A DNA stretch of 43,230 bases from Actinomycetota bacterium (GTDB lineage Bacteria; Actinomycetota; Humimicrobiia; Humimicrobiales; Humimicrobiaceae): positions 1-43,230 of the forward strand of contig JAMCVO010000612.1 of the NCBI GenBank assembly GCA_023475715.1, written 5' to 3'. Of the stretch, positions 17,709 through 24,482 are shown piece after piece. The position numbers and the translations under genes were made by a program. Within the stretch, counting starts at the first letter, position 1. Each line of letters opens with the position of its first letter. The notes beneath the pieces are model-generated. The model ran no database searches, had not been told where the DNA came from, and saw only the letters and a list, made by a program, of their open reading frames with translations.

Positions 17709-17749
17709 TTGACAAATAGTATTTCCGTATTACAATAAATATGTATTAC
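17709..17749 (+). promoter_or_regulatory. Promoter and possible operator of the AbrB/PIN operon
   Basis: TTGACA (17709-17714), 16-nt spacer, TACAAT (17731-17736). The direct repeat GTATTAC occurs at 17728-17734 and 17743-17749, overlapping the -10; autoregulating antitoxins often bind such sites. Binding is inference. Confidence 0.55.
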
Positions 17750-17778
17750 TGATAATCCGAAAAAAGGAGGTGTTTAGA

Positions 17779-18069
17779 TTGGCTGATCGGGAAAAGCCTA
17801 TGACTAAACTTGTTAGACCATTATCTAGAGGACAAATCACTATTCCGATAGAGTTTCGCAAAAAGCTTGGAATAGAAACCAATACTATTTTAAGTCTTGC
17901 TTTAAAAGGGAACAAAATAGAGATTGTCCCTGCCATAGTCCGGGAAGTTGGCGAAGAAGAGCTGAGGGAATACACTGACAAAGAAATTTCCCAGTTTCTG
18001 CAAGATGATAAGATAGATCGGGAAACAGCCAGAACTGTAAAGAGACTTCTTACTGAGAGGAAACTTTAA
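17779..18069 (+). CDS. AbrB/MazE-family antitoxin
   Basis: Swapped-hairpin AbrB DNA-binding antitoxin, 96 aa. The domain spans about residues 9-54: LVRPLSRGQITIPIEFRKKL and then NTILSLALKGNKIEIVP. The C-terminal half is charged and helical and would wrap the toxin. TTG at 17779 is chosen because GGAGG ends 8 nt upstream; a GTG at 17770 overlaps the ribosome binding site and an ATG at 17800 is further away. One base separates it from the PIN gene, so it is the antitoxin of that pair and probably represses the operon. Confidence 0.85.
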   Translation: MADREKPMTKLVRPLSRGQITIPIEFRKKLGIETNTILSLALKGNKIEIVPAIVREVGEEELREYTDKEISQFLQDDKIDRETARTVKRLLTERKL

Positions 18070-18070
18070 T

Positions 18071-18526
18071 ATGGCTGGGAGAAAGAAGAAAGTTCTTCTG
18101 GATGCCTCTATTTTTGTTGCAGCTGCAGGGTCTGCCAGTGGTGGTTCTTCTTTAGTTTTGGAGGTTTGCAGAGGACTTCGTTTTTCTGCTATTACAACCC
18201 GAAAAATTCTCTTAGAAGCTCAGAGAAATATTCGCAAGAAGTTATCCTCAGAGGCGCTCCTGCGCTTCTATAAAGAAATAGGTAATCTTAATCCAGAGAT
18301 TATTAACCCATCAACTAAAGAAAAGCTAAGCCAGTATGATGATGTTATTGCTTTAAAGGACCGCCATGTGCTTGTTAGCGCCCTGGAAAGTAAATCCAAT
18401 TTTCTTATTACCTTAGACCGTTATCACTTTCAGACAGAAGCTATAAGGCAAGCAAACTTACCGATAATCATAATGACCCCCAAGGAGTTCTTGAAATTGG
18501 TAAGAGAACAATACAAGAATTTATAA
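18071..18526 (+). CDS. PIN-domain ribonuclease toxin
   Basis: VapC-like PIN nuclease, 151 aa. The acidic metal site is formed by Asp11 (VLLDASIFVAA), Glu49 (LLEAQRN), Asp97 (LKDRHVLVSA) and Asp116 (FLITLDRYHF). The sequence fits the Arch_PIN/PIN_3 group normally paired with AbrB-type antitoxins. Such toxins cleave tRNA or rRNA; the target here is unknown. It begins one base after the antitoxin stop. Five bases after its own stop, the long repeat at 18531 begins. Confidence 0.85.
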   Translation: MAGRKKKVLLDASIFVAAAGSASGGSSLVLEVCRGLRFSAITTRKILLEAQRNIRKKLSSEALLRFYKEIGNLNPEIINPSTKEKLSQYDDVIALKDRHVLVSALESKSNFLITLDRYHFQTEAIRQANLPIIIMTPKEFLKLVREQYKNL

Positions 18527-18530
18527 AAAT

Positions 18531-18695
18531 CATTATAAGGTCTTCCAAGATTATTGACACTTTCTTTTTTTATTTTGTTTAAAGTGTTTTTATTATGTGA
18601 GGCATTGATATATTTACAAGTACTTTTTAAATAAAGCATTTTCCAAATATGATATCGACCGCCAAACGCTATATAATATTTCAACAAAAATTTAG
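18531..18695. repeat. Long repeat copy A (left part plus rsmI 3'-end core)
   Basis: About 165 bp nearly identical to 23835-24000. The left ~110 bp is unrelated to rsmI and encodes, on the minus strand, part of a small protein that is complete in copy B. The right part holds the exact 43-nt rsmI core at 18647-18689 and ends in TAG. It separates the toxin-antitoxin module from the ATPase/mercury module. Confidence 0.9.
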
Positions 18696-19008
18696 TTAAA
18701 TGAAGCATCTGATTTTGTCTCCAGAATAGGTAATGAATTCCGCTGTGTTGTGAGGTTGCCTGAGTTTCCTTTTCCGGGACTAGATTAAATATAGCAAATG
18801 GCCAAGAGGGGTGGCAATAAGAACTCCCATATCAATTAATTTCATTCTATAAAATAAAATTAAATTCATCAAAGAAAATCTTTGGGAAGTATAATACGCT
18901 TCTAATGTAGACCGATAGTCTTAATTATTAATTCCTTCAGTTCTTATTTCCTCATGATCTCATTCATTTTGCCGAAAAACTTTCTTTAAACTCAAAGACA
19001 AAAGAGAC
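18696..19008. other. Intergenic region with a short possible coding remnant
   Basis: After repeat A a short + strand frame (18696-18788) reads ...ASDFVSRIGNEFRCVV and LPEFPFPGLD before a stop, without a start; it may be the tail of a lost gene. The rest, up to the ATPase gene stop at 19009, shows no gene, repeat or clear promoter. Confidence 0.35.
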
Positions 19009-20274
19009 CTACTCCTTCTCTATCCTTTGCAAGAGAAGTTTGAAGTAAGGCAAAAGCTCAATCCTTGTGCCGTCTGCTTTCTCCTGCCCTTCTTTGTTTC
19101 CAGCATGCACCACATAGCCTTCCACCGGTTTGTATTTTGCCAGAAAACTCCTAAATGAGCGGGGTATTTCCATCTTTGAGAGTTTGGTATGCTTGACTTC
19201 TACAGGTATCACTTCTAAGCCTTTTTCCAGTATAAAATCAACTTCTGCCTGGTCTTTAGTCCGCCAGAAGTGAATTTGCGTCGGTGTCAGCTCAGTTTGG
19301 CTTCTCAAGGTATTAAAAACCACATTTTCAAAAAGAGAACCGCTTAAAGGTGAGGGGATCTCTGGCAGGCCAAACAGCCCTAAAAGCCAATTTCGCAGGC
19401 CAACGTCAGCAAAGTAGTAGATTGGTGACTTGGTAATTTCACTTCTGATGTTTCTGTAATAGGGTGTTACTTTTCTTATAATAAAGGTCTGTTCAAGATA
19501 AAACAGATAGTGCTTGATGGTTTTCTTGTCAACTCCCACTGTTGAGGCCAGTTCACTCACATTGACCAAACTGCCAATCTGGGAAGCCATGATTTTCAAA
19601 AGATTGTTGAAGGCCTCGGTTTTTTCAAGACGGAGTAAGTCATGAATATCCCGGTCAATATAGCTGCGGTAAATCTCCTGCATCTCAGCCTGTTTAGCCA
19701 TAACAGTTTCCCCAAGAACTACCCTCGGATATCCCCCAAAAACCAGATACTCCGATAGAAGTCGGGATGATTTCCCCTCTTCCAATCTGAAGAAATCATC
19801 AAGCCTGTCTTCATACTGATAGTTCGTTTTGAAATTAACAAACTCTTCAAAACTGATCGGGTCAACTGCAAAAAGCTGTTTTCTTCCTGCCATTGATTCC
19901 GGAATCTTTGCCTTAAGCTCAAGGCTGCCTGAACCGGAAACAACAAATTTAAAGTGAGTTCTCATGTCAAAAATGCCTTTTAAAAAAAGCCCGGCATCTT
20001 CTTTTCTTTGGACTTCGTCAATAAAAACAACTGCCCTTTCTTTCCCTGTCTGGAGCTCAAGGTAGGAAAGCAAATCAGCCTGTGAAGTAAACCGCTTCTT
20101 ATCTTCCTCGCTGTCAAGGTTCAGCCAGACGGTTTTCTTACCCTCAGCCTCAAGCTTCTCTTTTAGCTTATTCATCAAATATGTCTTCCCTGCTTGTCGT
20201 GGACCAACCAGAATTGTCATCTGGTCTGATGATAAATGCGCAACAAGCCTAGAGAAGACTTTCCTTTTAATCAT
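19009..20274 (-). CDS. AAA+ ATPase with DUF4143 domain
   Basis: 421-aa protein of the AAA_14/DUF4143 type, frequent in archaea, anaerobic bacteria and mobile regions. Walker A GPRQAGKT is at residues 24-31; Walker B is VVFIDEVQRKED. A sensor region VVSGSGSLELKAKIPESMAGR follows. A helical/winged part (LASTVGVDKKTIKHYLFYLE) precedes the C-terminal DUF4143 portion, which has a PD-(D/E)xK-like strand (EVDFILEKGLEVIPVEVKHTK). The cellular role of the family is unproven; a nuclease-like fold is inferred from EVDF...VEVK. It lies alone on the minus strand inside the accessory region. Confidence 0.85.
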   Translation of the reverse strand: MIKRKVFSRLVAHLSSDQMTILVGPRQAGKTYLMNKLKEKLEAEGKKTVWLNLDSEEDKKRFTSQADLLSYLELQTGKERAVVFIDEVQRKEDAGLFLKGIFDMRTHFKFVVSGSGSLELKAKIPESMAGRKQLFAVDPISFEEFVNFKTNYQYEDRLDDFFRLEEGKSSRLLSEYLVFGGYPRVVLGETVMAKQAEMQEIYRSYIDRDIHDLLRLEKTEAFNNLLKIMASQIGSLVNVSELASTVGVDKKTIKHYLFYLEQTFIIRKVTPYYRNIRSEITKSPIYYFADVGLRNWLLGLFGLPEIPSPLSGSLFENVVFNTLRSQTELTPTQIHFWRTKDQAEVDFILEKGLEVIPVEVKHTKLSKMEIPRSFRSFLAKYKPVEGYVVHAGNKEGQEKADGTRIELLPYFKLLLQRIEKE

Positions 20275-20334
20275 AAATCCATTATAGTACCACTAAAATA
20301 GGAGTCAAGTACAAGAAATATCGGGTAAATTGCT

Positions 20335-20508
20335 TTATGATGCTAATTCCTGCCATTTCTGGAAGTACCACCAGAGGTTTTCATCTTTGTTTTTGTAGGA
20401 ACTCATGATGAAGTCCGGCCTGGCTTTAAAAGTTTCGGCTGGAGTGGTCCGGTTTCTGGAGTCAGCAAAATCACGATTTAAGTCAAAAGTGTTGGCGGCC
20501 AGCTGAGT
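20335..20508 (-). pseudogene. 3' fragment of an unrecognised gene
   Basis: A minus-strand frame of 57 codons ends in TAA at 20335-20337. It reads LAANTFDLNRDFADSRNRT and later FIMSSYKNKDENLWWYFQKW, ending QELAS. Composition and codon use look like real protein. There is no plausible start, and the frame meets a stop at 20509-20511, so this is the tail of a gene cut at about 20510. I do not recognise the family. Confidence 0.5.
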
Positions 20509-20537
20509 TTAAATAGGGGGTTGGGGGCGTGAGGATT
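20504..20537. repeat. G-rich motif, copy 2, before the mercury operon
   Basis: TGAGTTTAAATAGGGGGTTG followed by GGGGCGTGAGGATT. Related to 17621-17654; similarity extends a few bases left (GCCAGC versus GCCATC). It coincides with the broken end of the gene fragment at 20508. Confidence 0.55.
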
Positions 20538-20548
20538 AAAATTAAATG

Positions 20549-20586
20549 TTGACGCAAGAATATTATTTGATACAATTATATTGTAT
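20549..20586 (+). promoter_or_regulatory. arsR/mer promoter with palindromic operator over the -10
   Basis: TTGACG (20549-20554), 16-nt spacer, TACAAT (20571-20576). The palindrome ATACAAT-TAT-ATTGTAT (20570-20586) covers the -10, the usual position of an ArsR/SmtB operator. Repression by the adjacent ArsR product and release by metal is inferred. Confidence 0.65.
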
Positions 20587-20629
20587 TTGAATAGAATTTC
20601 AAATAAGATTATAATAAATAAAACTTATA

Positions 20630-20998
20630 ATGAATAAGAATCAGGAAAAGAAAAAAGTAAAACATTTCGGTTACTATTGCATTGGGCCGACAATCACACA
20701 TGCAAAAATAGAAAAGTTGAAGCAAGAACTAGCAAAGAGTGATAAGTTAGAGCTAGTTAAGAATTATTTTTTTGCACTGGCTGGTGAGACAAGGCTTGAG
20801 ATTTTATACCTCTTGCACAAAGAAAAAGAACTTTGCGTGTGCGATATGGCTGATATTCTGGGGGCAAGTGTCTCTTCGGTCTCTCATCAATTAAAAGTCT
20901 TGCGCGTATCGGAGTTTGTTAAGTATCGTAAAGACGCTCAAACAATTTTTTACTCTTTAACACTACAAGGTAAAAAAGAATTAGCAAATCATTTTTAG
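20630..20998 (+). CDS. ArsR/SmtB-family metal-responsive repressor
   Basis: 122-aa winged-helix repressor. The core is LAGETRLEILYLLHKEKELCVCDMADIL, then the recognition helix ASVSSVSHQLKVLR and a beta wing with YRKDAQTIFYSL. Cys69-x-Cys71 (CVC) in the helix before the recognition helix, with Cys17 near the N-terminus, gives a CadC-like thiolate metal site suited to Cd, Pb or Hg. The merA gene follows after 8 bp. ArsR-type control of a mer operon is known in some actinobacteria, where it replaces MerR. Confidence 0.88.
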   Translation: MNKNQEKKKVKHFGYYCIGPTITHAKIEKLKQELAKSDKLELVKNYFFALAGETRLEILYLLHKEKELCVCDMADILGASVSSVSHQLKVLRVSEFVKYRKDAQTIFYSLTLQGKKELANHF

Positions 20999-21006
20999 GA
21001 GTAATT

Positions 21007-22407
21007 ATGAAAAACTTTGACTTAATCATTATCGGTGGTGGTGCAGGAGCGTTTGCTGCTGCCATTAAAGCTAATGAGCTTAAGGCAAAAACCTTAATGG
21101 TAAATAAAGGGCTTCCTCTAGGTGGCACGTGCGTAAATGTCGGGTGTGTACCTTCTAAAACACTTCTGTGGGCAGGGGAGGTAATGCATCTAGCAAAAAA
21201 TCATGACATTCCGGGAATTGAAATTGAGGTTAAAAACTTTGATTTTGCTGCAGTCATTCAGCATGAAATAGATTTAGTGGAAAAATCAAGAGACGAGAAG
21301 TATCAAAAAGTATTAAGTCAATTAACAAATGTTACTTATTTGGAGGGCGAAGCTAGATTTATATCTTCCAATGAGATTGAAGTTGAAGGACAAAAATATA
21401 CTGCTAAGAAATTTATCATTGCTGCCGGTTCAACTGCTACGGTACCACAAATAGAAAATATTAAAGAGGTTGGTTGTATCACCCATATTGAAGCCTTAAA
21501 GTTAAAACAACAACCAAAGGAATTGATAGTTATTGGTGCCGGTCCCATAGGACTGGAATTTTCTCAGATGTATGCTCGTTTTGGAACCAAGGTAATAATT
21601 CTTCATAGAGGGCCGTCTATTTTCAGAGGTGAAGCAGAATTAATAACTCGCTTAACCGAGATTCTTAGAAATGAAGGGATAACTATAAAAACAGAGGTAC
21701 AGGTACAATCAGCTCGCAGAGATGGAGGTAAAAAGATAATCTCTTACATTATTGATGGGATACATGAGGAAGTATCTGGAGATGAGATATTACTTGCTGC
21801 TGGTAAAACACCAAATACTAAAATATTAAATCTGGATAAAGCAGGAGTGGTGATTGATGAAAAACAAGCTGTAAAAGTAAATCCGCAATTTCAAACCTCG
21901 CAAGCTCATATTTATGCGGTAGGAGATGTAACTAATGCGCCACTTCGTCTTGAACCAACTGCAGGCAGGGAAGGAACATTGGCTGCTGAAAATGCCTTAA
22001 GTAATTCTCAAAACAGTATTGATTATAATTCTGTTCCCTGGACTATTTTTACCGATCCCCAACTTGCAGGAGTTGGATTTACAGAAGAAGAGCAAATGAA
22101 AAGATTTGGTACGTGTATGTGCAAGACCGTATCTTTCAAAGATGTTCCAAAAGCCTTAATTCTTAACAGAACTGAAGGACTGATTAAAATGGCAATTCAC
22201 CCGCAAACCAAACAAATTATGGGAGTTCATATTCTTGCGCCCAATGCAGGAGAACTTATTGCAGAAGCGATGGTTCTAATAAAGAATAAAAATACTATTG
22301 ATGATGTTGTAAATTCTTTGCCAATGTTTCCAACGCTTTCAGAAGCTATTAAAATTGTGGCGCTATCATTTACCAAAGATATTAGTAAATTAAGTTGTTG
22401 TATATGA
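21007..22407 (+). CDS. merA: Mercuric reductase MerA without N-terminal HMA domain
   Basis: Flavin-dependent pyridine nucleotide-disulphide oxidoreductase reducing Hg(II) to Hg(0) with NAD(P)H. FAD-binding LIIIGGGAGAFAAAIKANE is at the N-terminus. The redox pair is Cys42/Cys47 in GGTCVNVGCVPSK. The NAD(P)H site is IVIGAGPIGLEFSQMYARFG, and YAVGDVTNAPLRLEPTAGREG follows. The vicinal pair Cys464-Cys465 near the end (SKLSCCI) is the MerA hallmark that separates it from lipoamide dehydrogenase. Length is 466 aa, so the mobile HMA metallochaperone domain is missing. It lies between the ArsR gene and an overlapping MerT-like gene. Confidence 0.92.
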   Translation: MKNFDLIIIGGGAGAFAAAIKANELKAKTLMVNKGLPLGGTCVNVGCVPSKTLLWAGEVMHLAKNHDIPGIEIEVKNFDFAAVIQHEIDLVEKSRDEKYQKVLSQLTNVTYLEGEARFISSNEIEVEGQKYTAKKFIIAAGSTATVPQIENIKEVGCITHIEALKLKQQPKELIVIGAGPIGLEFSQMYARFGTKVIILHRGPSIFRGEAELITRLTEILRNEGITIKTEVQVQSARRDGGKKIISYIIDGIHEEVSGDEILLAAGKTPNTKILNLDKAGVVIDEKQAVKVNPQFQTSQAHIYAVGDVTNAPLRLEPTAGREGTLAAENALSNSQNSIDYNSVPWTIFTDPQLAGVGFTEEEQMKRFGTCMCKTVSFKDVPKALILNRTEGLIKMAIHPQTKQIMGVHILAPNAGELIAEAMVLIKNKNTIDDVVNSLPMFPTLSEAIKIVALSFTKDISKLSCCI

Positions 22408-22772
22408 AAAAAACAGACAAAGAAGTAACCGGAGTGGGAATTATAGCAGCTGTAATCGCTTCCCTTTGTTGCATTGGGCCTTTAATTCTTCTGGCGCTGG
22501 GTTTAGCTACTGCTTCAACTGCCCTTTCAATCGGCGCAAAGTCACCGTATTTTTTGGCTATTGGATTGATATTTTTTGCAGTTAGTCTGTTTTTAATTAT
22601 TAAATACAGGCGAAAAATCATTTGTAAAGGTTGTACCACAAAAAAACAGGAGCGAGAAAGGATTATTATCACCATATTGATTTCTTTTATATCTCTTGCT
22701 GCTCTATATATTTTGCTGAATTATGTAATTGTTCCTTGGCTTGCGCCAATTGTCTATAAAGTTTTTTTATAA
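22404..22772 (+). CDS. merT: MerT-like mercuric ion membrane transporter
   Basis: 122-aa inner-membrane protein with three or four hydrophobic helices. The first helix carries the paired Cys22-Cys23 in IASLCCIGPLILLALG, the MerT signature. A second pair Cys74/Cys77 (CKGC) lies in the loop after helix two, where MerT also has cysteines. The protein would pass Hg(II) to MerA. The ATG overlaps the merA stop (ATGA), so translation is coupled. MerP is not intact here; a truncated lipoprotein gene follows. Confidence 0.82.
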   Translation: MKKTDKEVTGVGIIAAVIASLCCIGPLILLALGLATASTALSIGAKSPYFLAIGLIFFAVSLFLIIKYRRKIICKGCTTKKQERERIIITILISFISLAALYILLNYVIVPWLAPIVYKVFL

Positions 22773-22783
22773 GATTTGAAAAT

Positions 22784-22933
22784 ATGAGAAAGTTTATTAT
22801 TTTAACAATCTTAGTATTTATTATCCTGGGAGGTTTTCTTGCAATTTCTTGTTCTTCCAAAATAAGAATTTATAAAAAACCTTTAAATGACTTCATTCCG
22901 TTTTCAACATCAATATTAGCTAAGGTTATGTAA
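22784..22933 (+). pseudogene. 5' fragment of a lipoprotein gene, truncated downstream of merT
   Basis: The first ~26 codons encode a lipoprotein signal peptide (MRKFIILTILVFIILGGFLA then ISCSS with a lipobox Cys). After about 22862 the frame runs into the antisense of a tyrosine-recombinase tail and ends by chance at 22931-22933. I infer that the mer operon once had a further secreted thiol or mercury-binding lipoprotein, cut off by a rearrangement. Confidence 0.6.
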
Positions 22934-22971
22934 ATAGTCGTAGTGCTAATATCTGAATGGCCCAGAATGCG
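22870..22971 (-). pseudogene. C-terminal remnant of a tyrosine recombinase/integrase
   Basis: The minus strand encodes RILGHSDISTTTIYITLANI then DVENGMKSFKGFL and a stop. LGHSDIS...TIYI is the conserved end of phage-type integrases: the LGH motif, with the catalytic Tyr in the IY pair. Everything upstream is missing; the next codon is a stop and the ynfA-like gene begins its 3' end at 22978. It resembles the fragment at 42917-43090 (LGHS-x-I...IYI-x-LAN). Confidence 0.85.
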
Positions 22972-22977
22972 TCAAAA

Positions 22978-23310
22978 TCATCTTGGCGCATACATAATTA
23001 CTGCTGCACCAAAAAGCGCTATAATACCACCAATAATCTCATAACGGTCCGGTTTCTTTTTATCGATTACCAATCCCCAAATAAGAGAAGAGACAATGAA
23101 TATTCCACCATAGGCAGCATAGACGCGTCCGAAATGCGCCGGCTGGAACGTTGGAATGATGCCATAGAGGAATAAGACAAGCGCGCCCAGAAATCCCAGG
23201 AGTCTTCCCCTCTTTTCTCGCAACCACAACCATACGAGGTATCCACCGCCAATCTCGGTAAGCGCAGCAACGAAAAATAATGCCAGTGAAGTTATGATGA
23301 TTTTTACCAT
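22978..23310 (-). CDS. YnfA-family small membrane protein, second of a tandem pair
   Basis: 110-aa protein of the YnfA/UPF0060 family, related to small multidrug resistance transporters, with four predicted helices. Conserved elements are LTEIGGGYLVWLWLRE, LYGIIPTFQPAHFGRVYAAY and GGIFIVSSLIWG. The ATG at 23310 is chosen because it overlaps the stop of the upstream ynfA gene by 7 nt and gives the family's usual length. The companion gene suggests a heteromeric transporter. Its end abuts an integrase remnant. Confidence 0.85.
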   Translation of the reverse strand: MVKIIITSLALFFVAALTEIGGGYLVWLWLREKRGRLLGFLGALVLFLYGIIPTFQPAHFGRVYAAYGGIFIVSSLIWGLVIDKKKPDRYEIIGGIIALFGAAVIMYAPR

Positions 23311-23678
23311 AGCGATGCTTCTTTTCTCGGCCAATAAAAAATTATTGCAACACCGATGAGGGCGATAATTGCACCAATAACATCAAATATATCCGGAGCG
23401 GTCCCATCAAAAATCCAACCCCAAAATATGGACATGACGATAAATACACCACCGTAAGAGGCATATATTCTATGAAAGTGAGTAGGTTGGAGAGTGGGAA
23501 CGATGCTATAGAGAAAAAGTACAAATCCACCAAGAAGCCCTACCCAAATTACGTAATCTTCTCGTATCCAGAGCCAGATCAAATAACCTCCTCCAATTTC
23601 TAAAAGACCTGCTAGAAAAAAGTAGAATAAAGTTTTAATTACAACTTTTAACTTTTGATTAGGCATAAATTGAGACAT
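23304..23678 (-). CDS. YnfA-family small membrane protein, first of a tandem pair
   Basis: 124-aa YnfA/UPF0060 protein with four hydrophobic segments and the family motifs LLEIGGGYLIWLWIRE, PTLQPTHFHRIYASYGG and WGWIFDG. It is clearly paralogous to the following gene, and the two overlap by 7 nt, so the proteins are made together. YnfA homologues often sit in metal-resistance islands, and this pair lies next to the mer genes but on the opposite strand. Substrate unknown; an ATG at 23666 would shorten it by 4 residues. Confidence 0.84.
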   Translation of the reverse strand: MSQFMPNQKLKVVIKTLFYFFLAGLLEIGGGYLIWLWIREDYVIWVGLLGGFVLFLYSIVPTLQPTHFHRIYASYGGVFIVMSIFWGWIFDGTAPDIFDVIGAIIALIGVAIIFYWPRKEASLW

Positions 23679-23748
23679 TACTTAATTAGTTCATAGTGAA
23701 TAACCTTTTTTATAAATATTTCAGCTTTACAAAATCAAAAATAAGAAA

Positions 23749-23949
23749 TTATTTTTTGATGAGTTCAAATTTTTTAACTAAATTTTGCTTATGGTTATTG
23801 CTCAAATATCTTTCCCTTGTTTCTTTTATCACATCATTATAGGGTCTTCCAAGATTATTGACACTTTCTTTTTTTATTTTGTTAAAAGTATTTTTATTAT
23901 GTGAGGCATTGGCATATTTACAAGTACTTTTTAAATAAAGCATTTTCAA
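23749..23949 (-). CDS. Unrecognised 66-aa protein, partly duplicated in repeat A
   Basis: A Lys/Asn-rich basic protein containing NKIKKESVNNLGRPYNDVIK and ETRERYLSNNHKQNLVKK. The N-terminal half lies in the long repeat. In copy A the same frame is conserved (KIKKESVNNLGRPYND) but breaks at the repeat boundary 18531, just after the PIN gene. Conservation of the frame between the copies argues that it is, or was, a real gene, possibly a small DNA-binding or antitoxin-like protein carried by the element. No family recognised. Confidence 0.4.
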   Translation of the reverse strand: MKMLYLKSTCKYANASHNKNTFNKIKKESVNNLGRPYNDVIKETRERYLSNNHKQNLVKKFELIKK

Positions 23950-24000
23950 AATATGATATCAACCGCCAAACGCTATATAATATTTCAACAAAAATTTAGA
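23835..24000. repeat. Long repeat copy B (left part plus rsmI 3'-end core)
   Basis: Nearly identical to 18531-18695 over about 165 bp. The 43-nt rsmI core at 23951-23993 has one mismatch (G to A at 23961). It ends in TTTAG like copy A. It marks the boundary between the mercury/ynfA module and the cutA/purD module. Confidence 0.9.
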
Positions 24001-24058
24001 TTTAAAAAATATATTCGTTACCTTAAGAAATCCTGAGGTAGAAATTCCATCAATTTTC

Positions 24059-24379
24059 TTATTTGATCTCATTGGCTAGCCAATTTAGGTATTCCCTGCT
24101 TCCTTCAACTACCGGAATAGCAATTATTTCAGGAGTTTCATAAGGATGAATCTCTTTAATCGCTTTTTCCAACTCATTATAAAGAGATTTCTTGCTTTTG
24201 ATGATGCAAAGCCATTCTTCCTCTTCTTCAATCTCGTTCTTCCACCGGTAAGTGCTTGAAACCGGACCGATTATTTGTACGCAACCAGCCAGTCTTTTTT
24301 CAATTAAAATCTTTGCCGACTTTTCAGCATCAGGTTTATTGCCAAATGCAGTGAGAACCTGGATATATTCTTCTCTCAT
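24059..24379 (-). CDS. cutA: CutA1 divalent-cation tolerance protein
   Basis: 106-aa trimeric ferredoxin-like protein. Family elements are the N-terminal strand YIQVLTAFGNKPDAEKSAK, the LAGCVQIIGPVSSTYRWKNEI block and the C-terminal HPYETPEIIAIPV. CutA1 is linked to copper tolerance in E. coli but its exact biochemical role is unsettled. It lies directly after repeat B and before purD, both on the minus strand. Confidence 0.93.
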   Translation of the reverse strand: MREEYIQVLTAFGNKPDAEKSAKILIEKRLAGCVQIIGPVSSTYRWKNEIEEEEEWLCIIKSKKSLYNELEKAIKEIHPYETPEIIAIPVVEGSREYLNWLANEIK

Positions 24380-24433
24380 AGACTGCCTCTTATAGATAGT
24401 TTTGATCTAATGAGTTTATTCCACTAATGATCT

Positions 24434-24482
24434 TATATTTAATGTAAGGCATTGATACATTTACAGGTACTTTTTAATAAGA
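24434..24482. repeat. Left-part copy C of the long repeat, at the purD 3' end
   Basis: AGGCATTGATACATTTACAG followed by GTACTTTTTAATAA matches 18600-18633 and 23903-23937. Only the left part is present; the right part (rsmI core) lies on the other side of purD at 26023-26092. The purD stop codon falls inside this copy. Confidence 0.7.

Noticed and set aside
17779..18526. MazF-type toxin for the AbrB-like antitoxin
   Set aside because: The partner has the four acidic residues and spacing of a PIN nuclease, not the MazF fold.
21007..22407. Dihydrolipoamide dehydrogenase
   Set aside because: The C-terminal vicinal cysteines, the ArsR gene and the MerT-like neighbour point to mercuric reductase.
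18531..24000. CRISPR array suggested by recurring repeats
   Set aside because: The copies are few, long and thousands of bases apart, with genes between them; no spacer-sized regular intervals and no cas genes.
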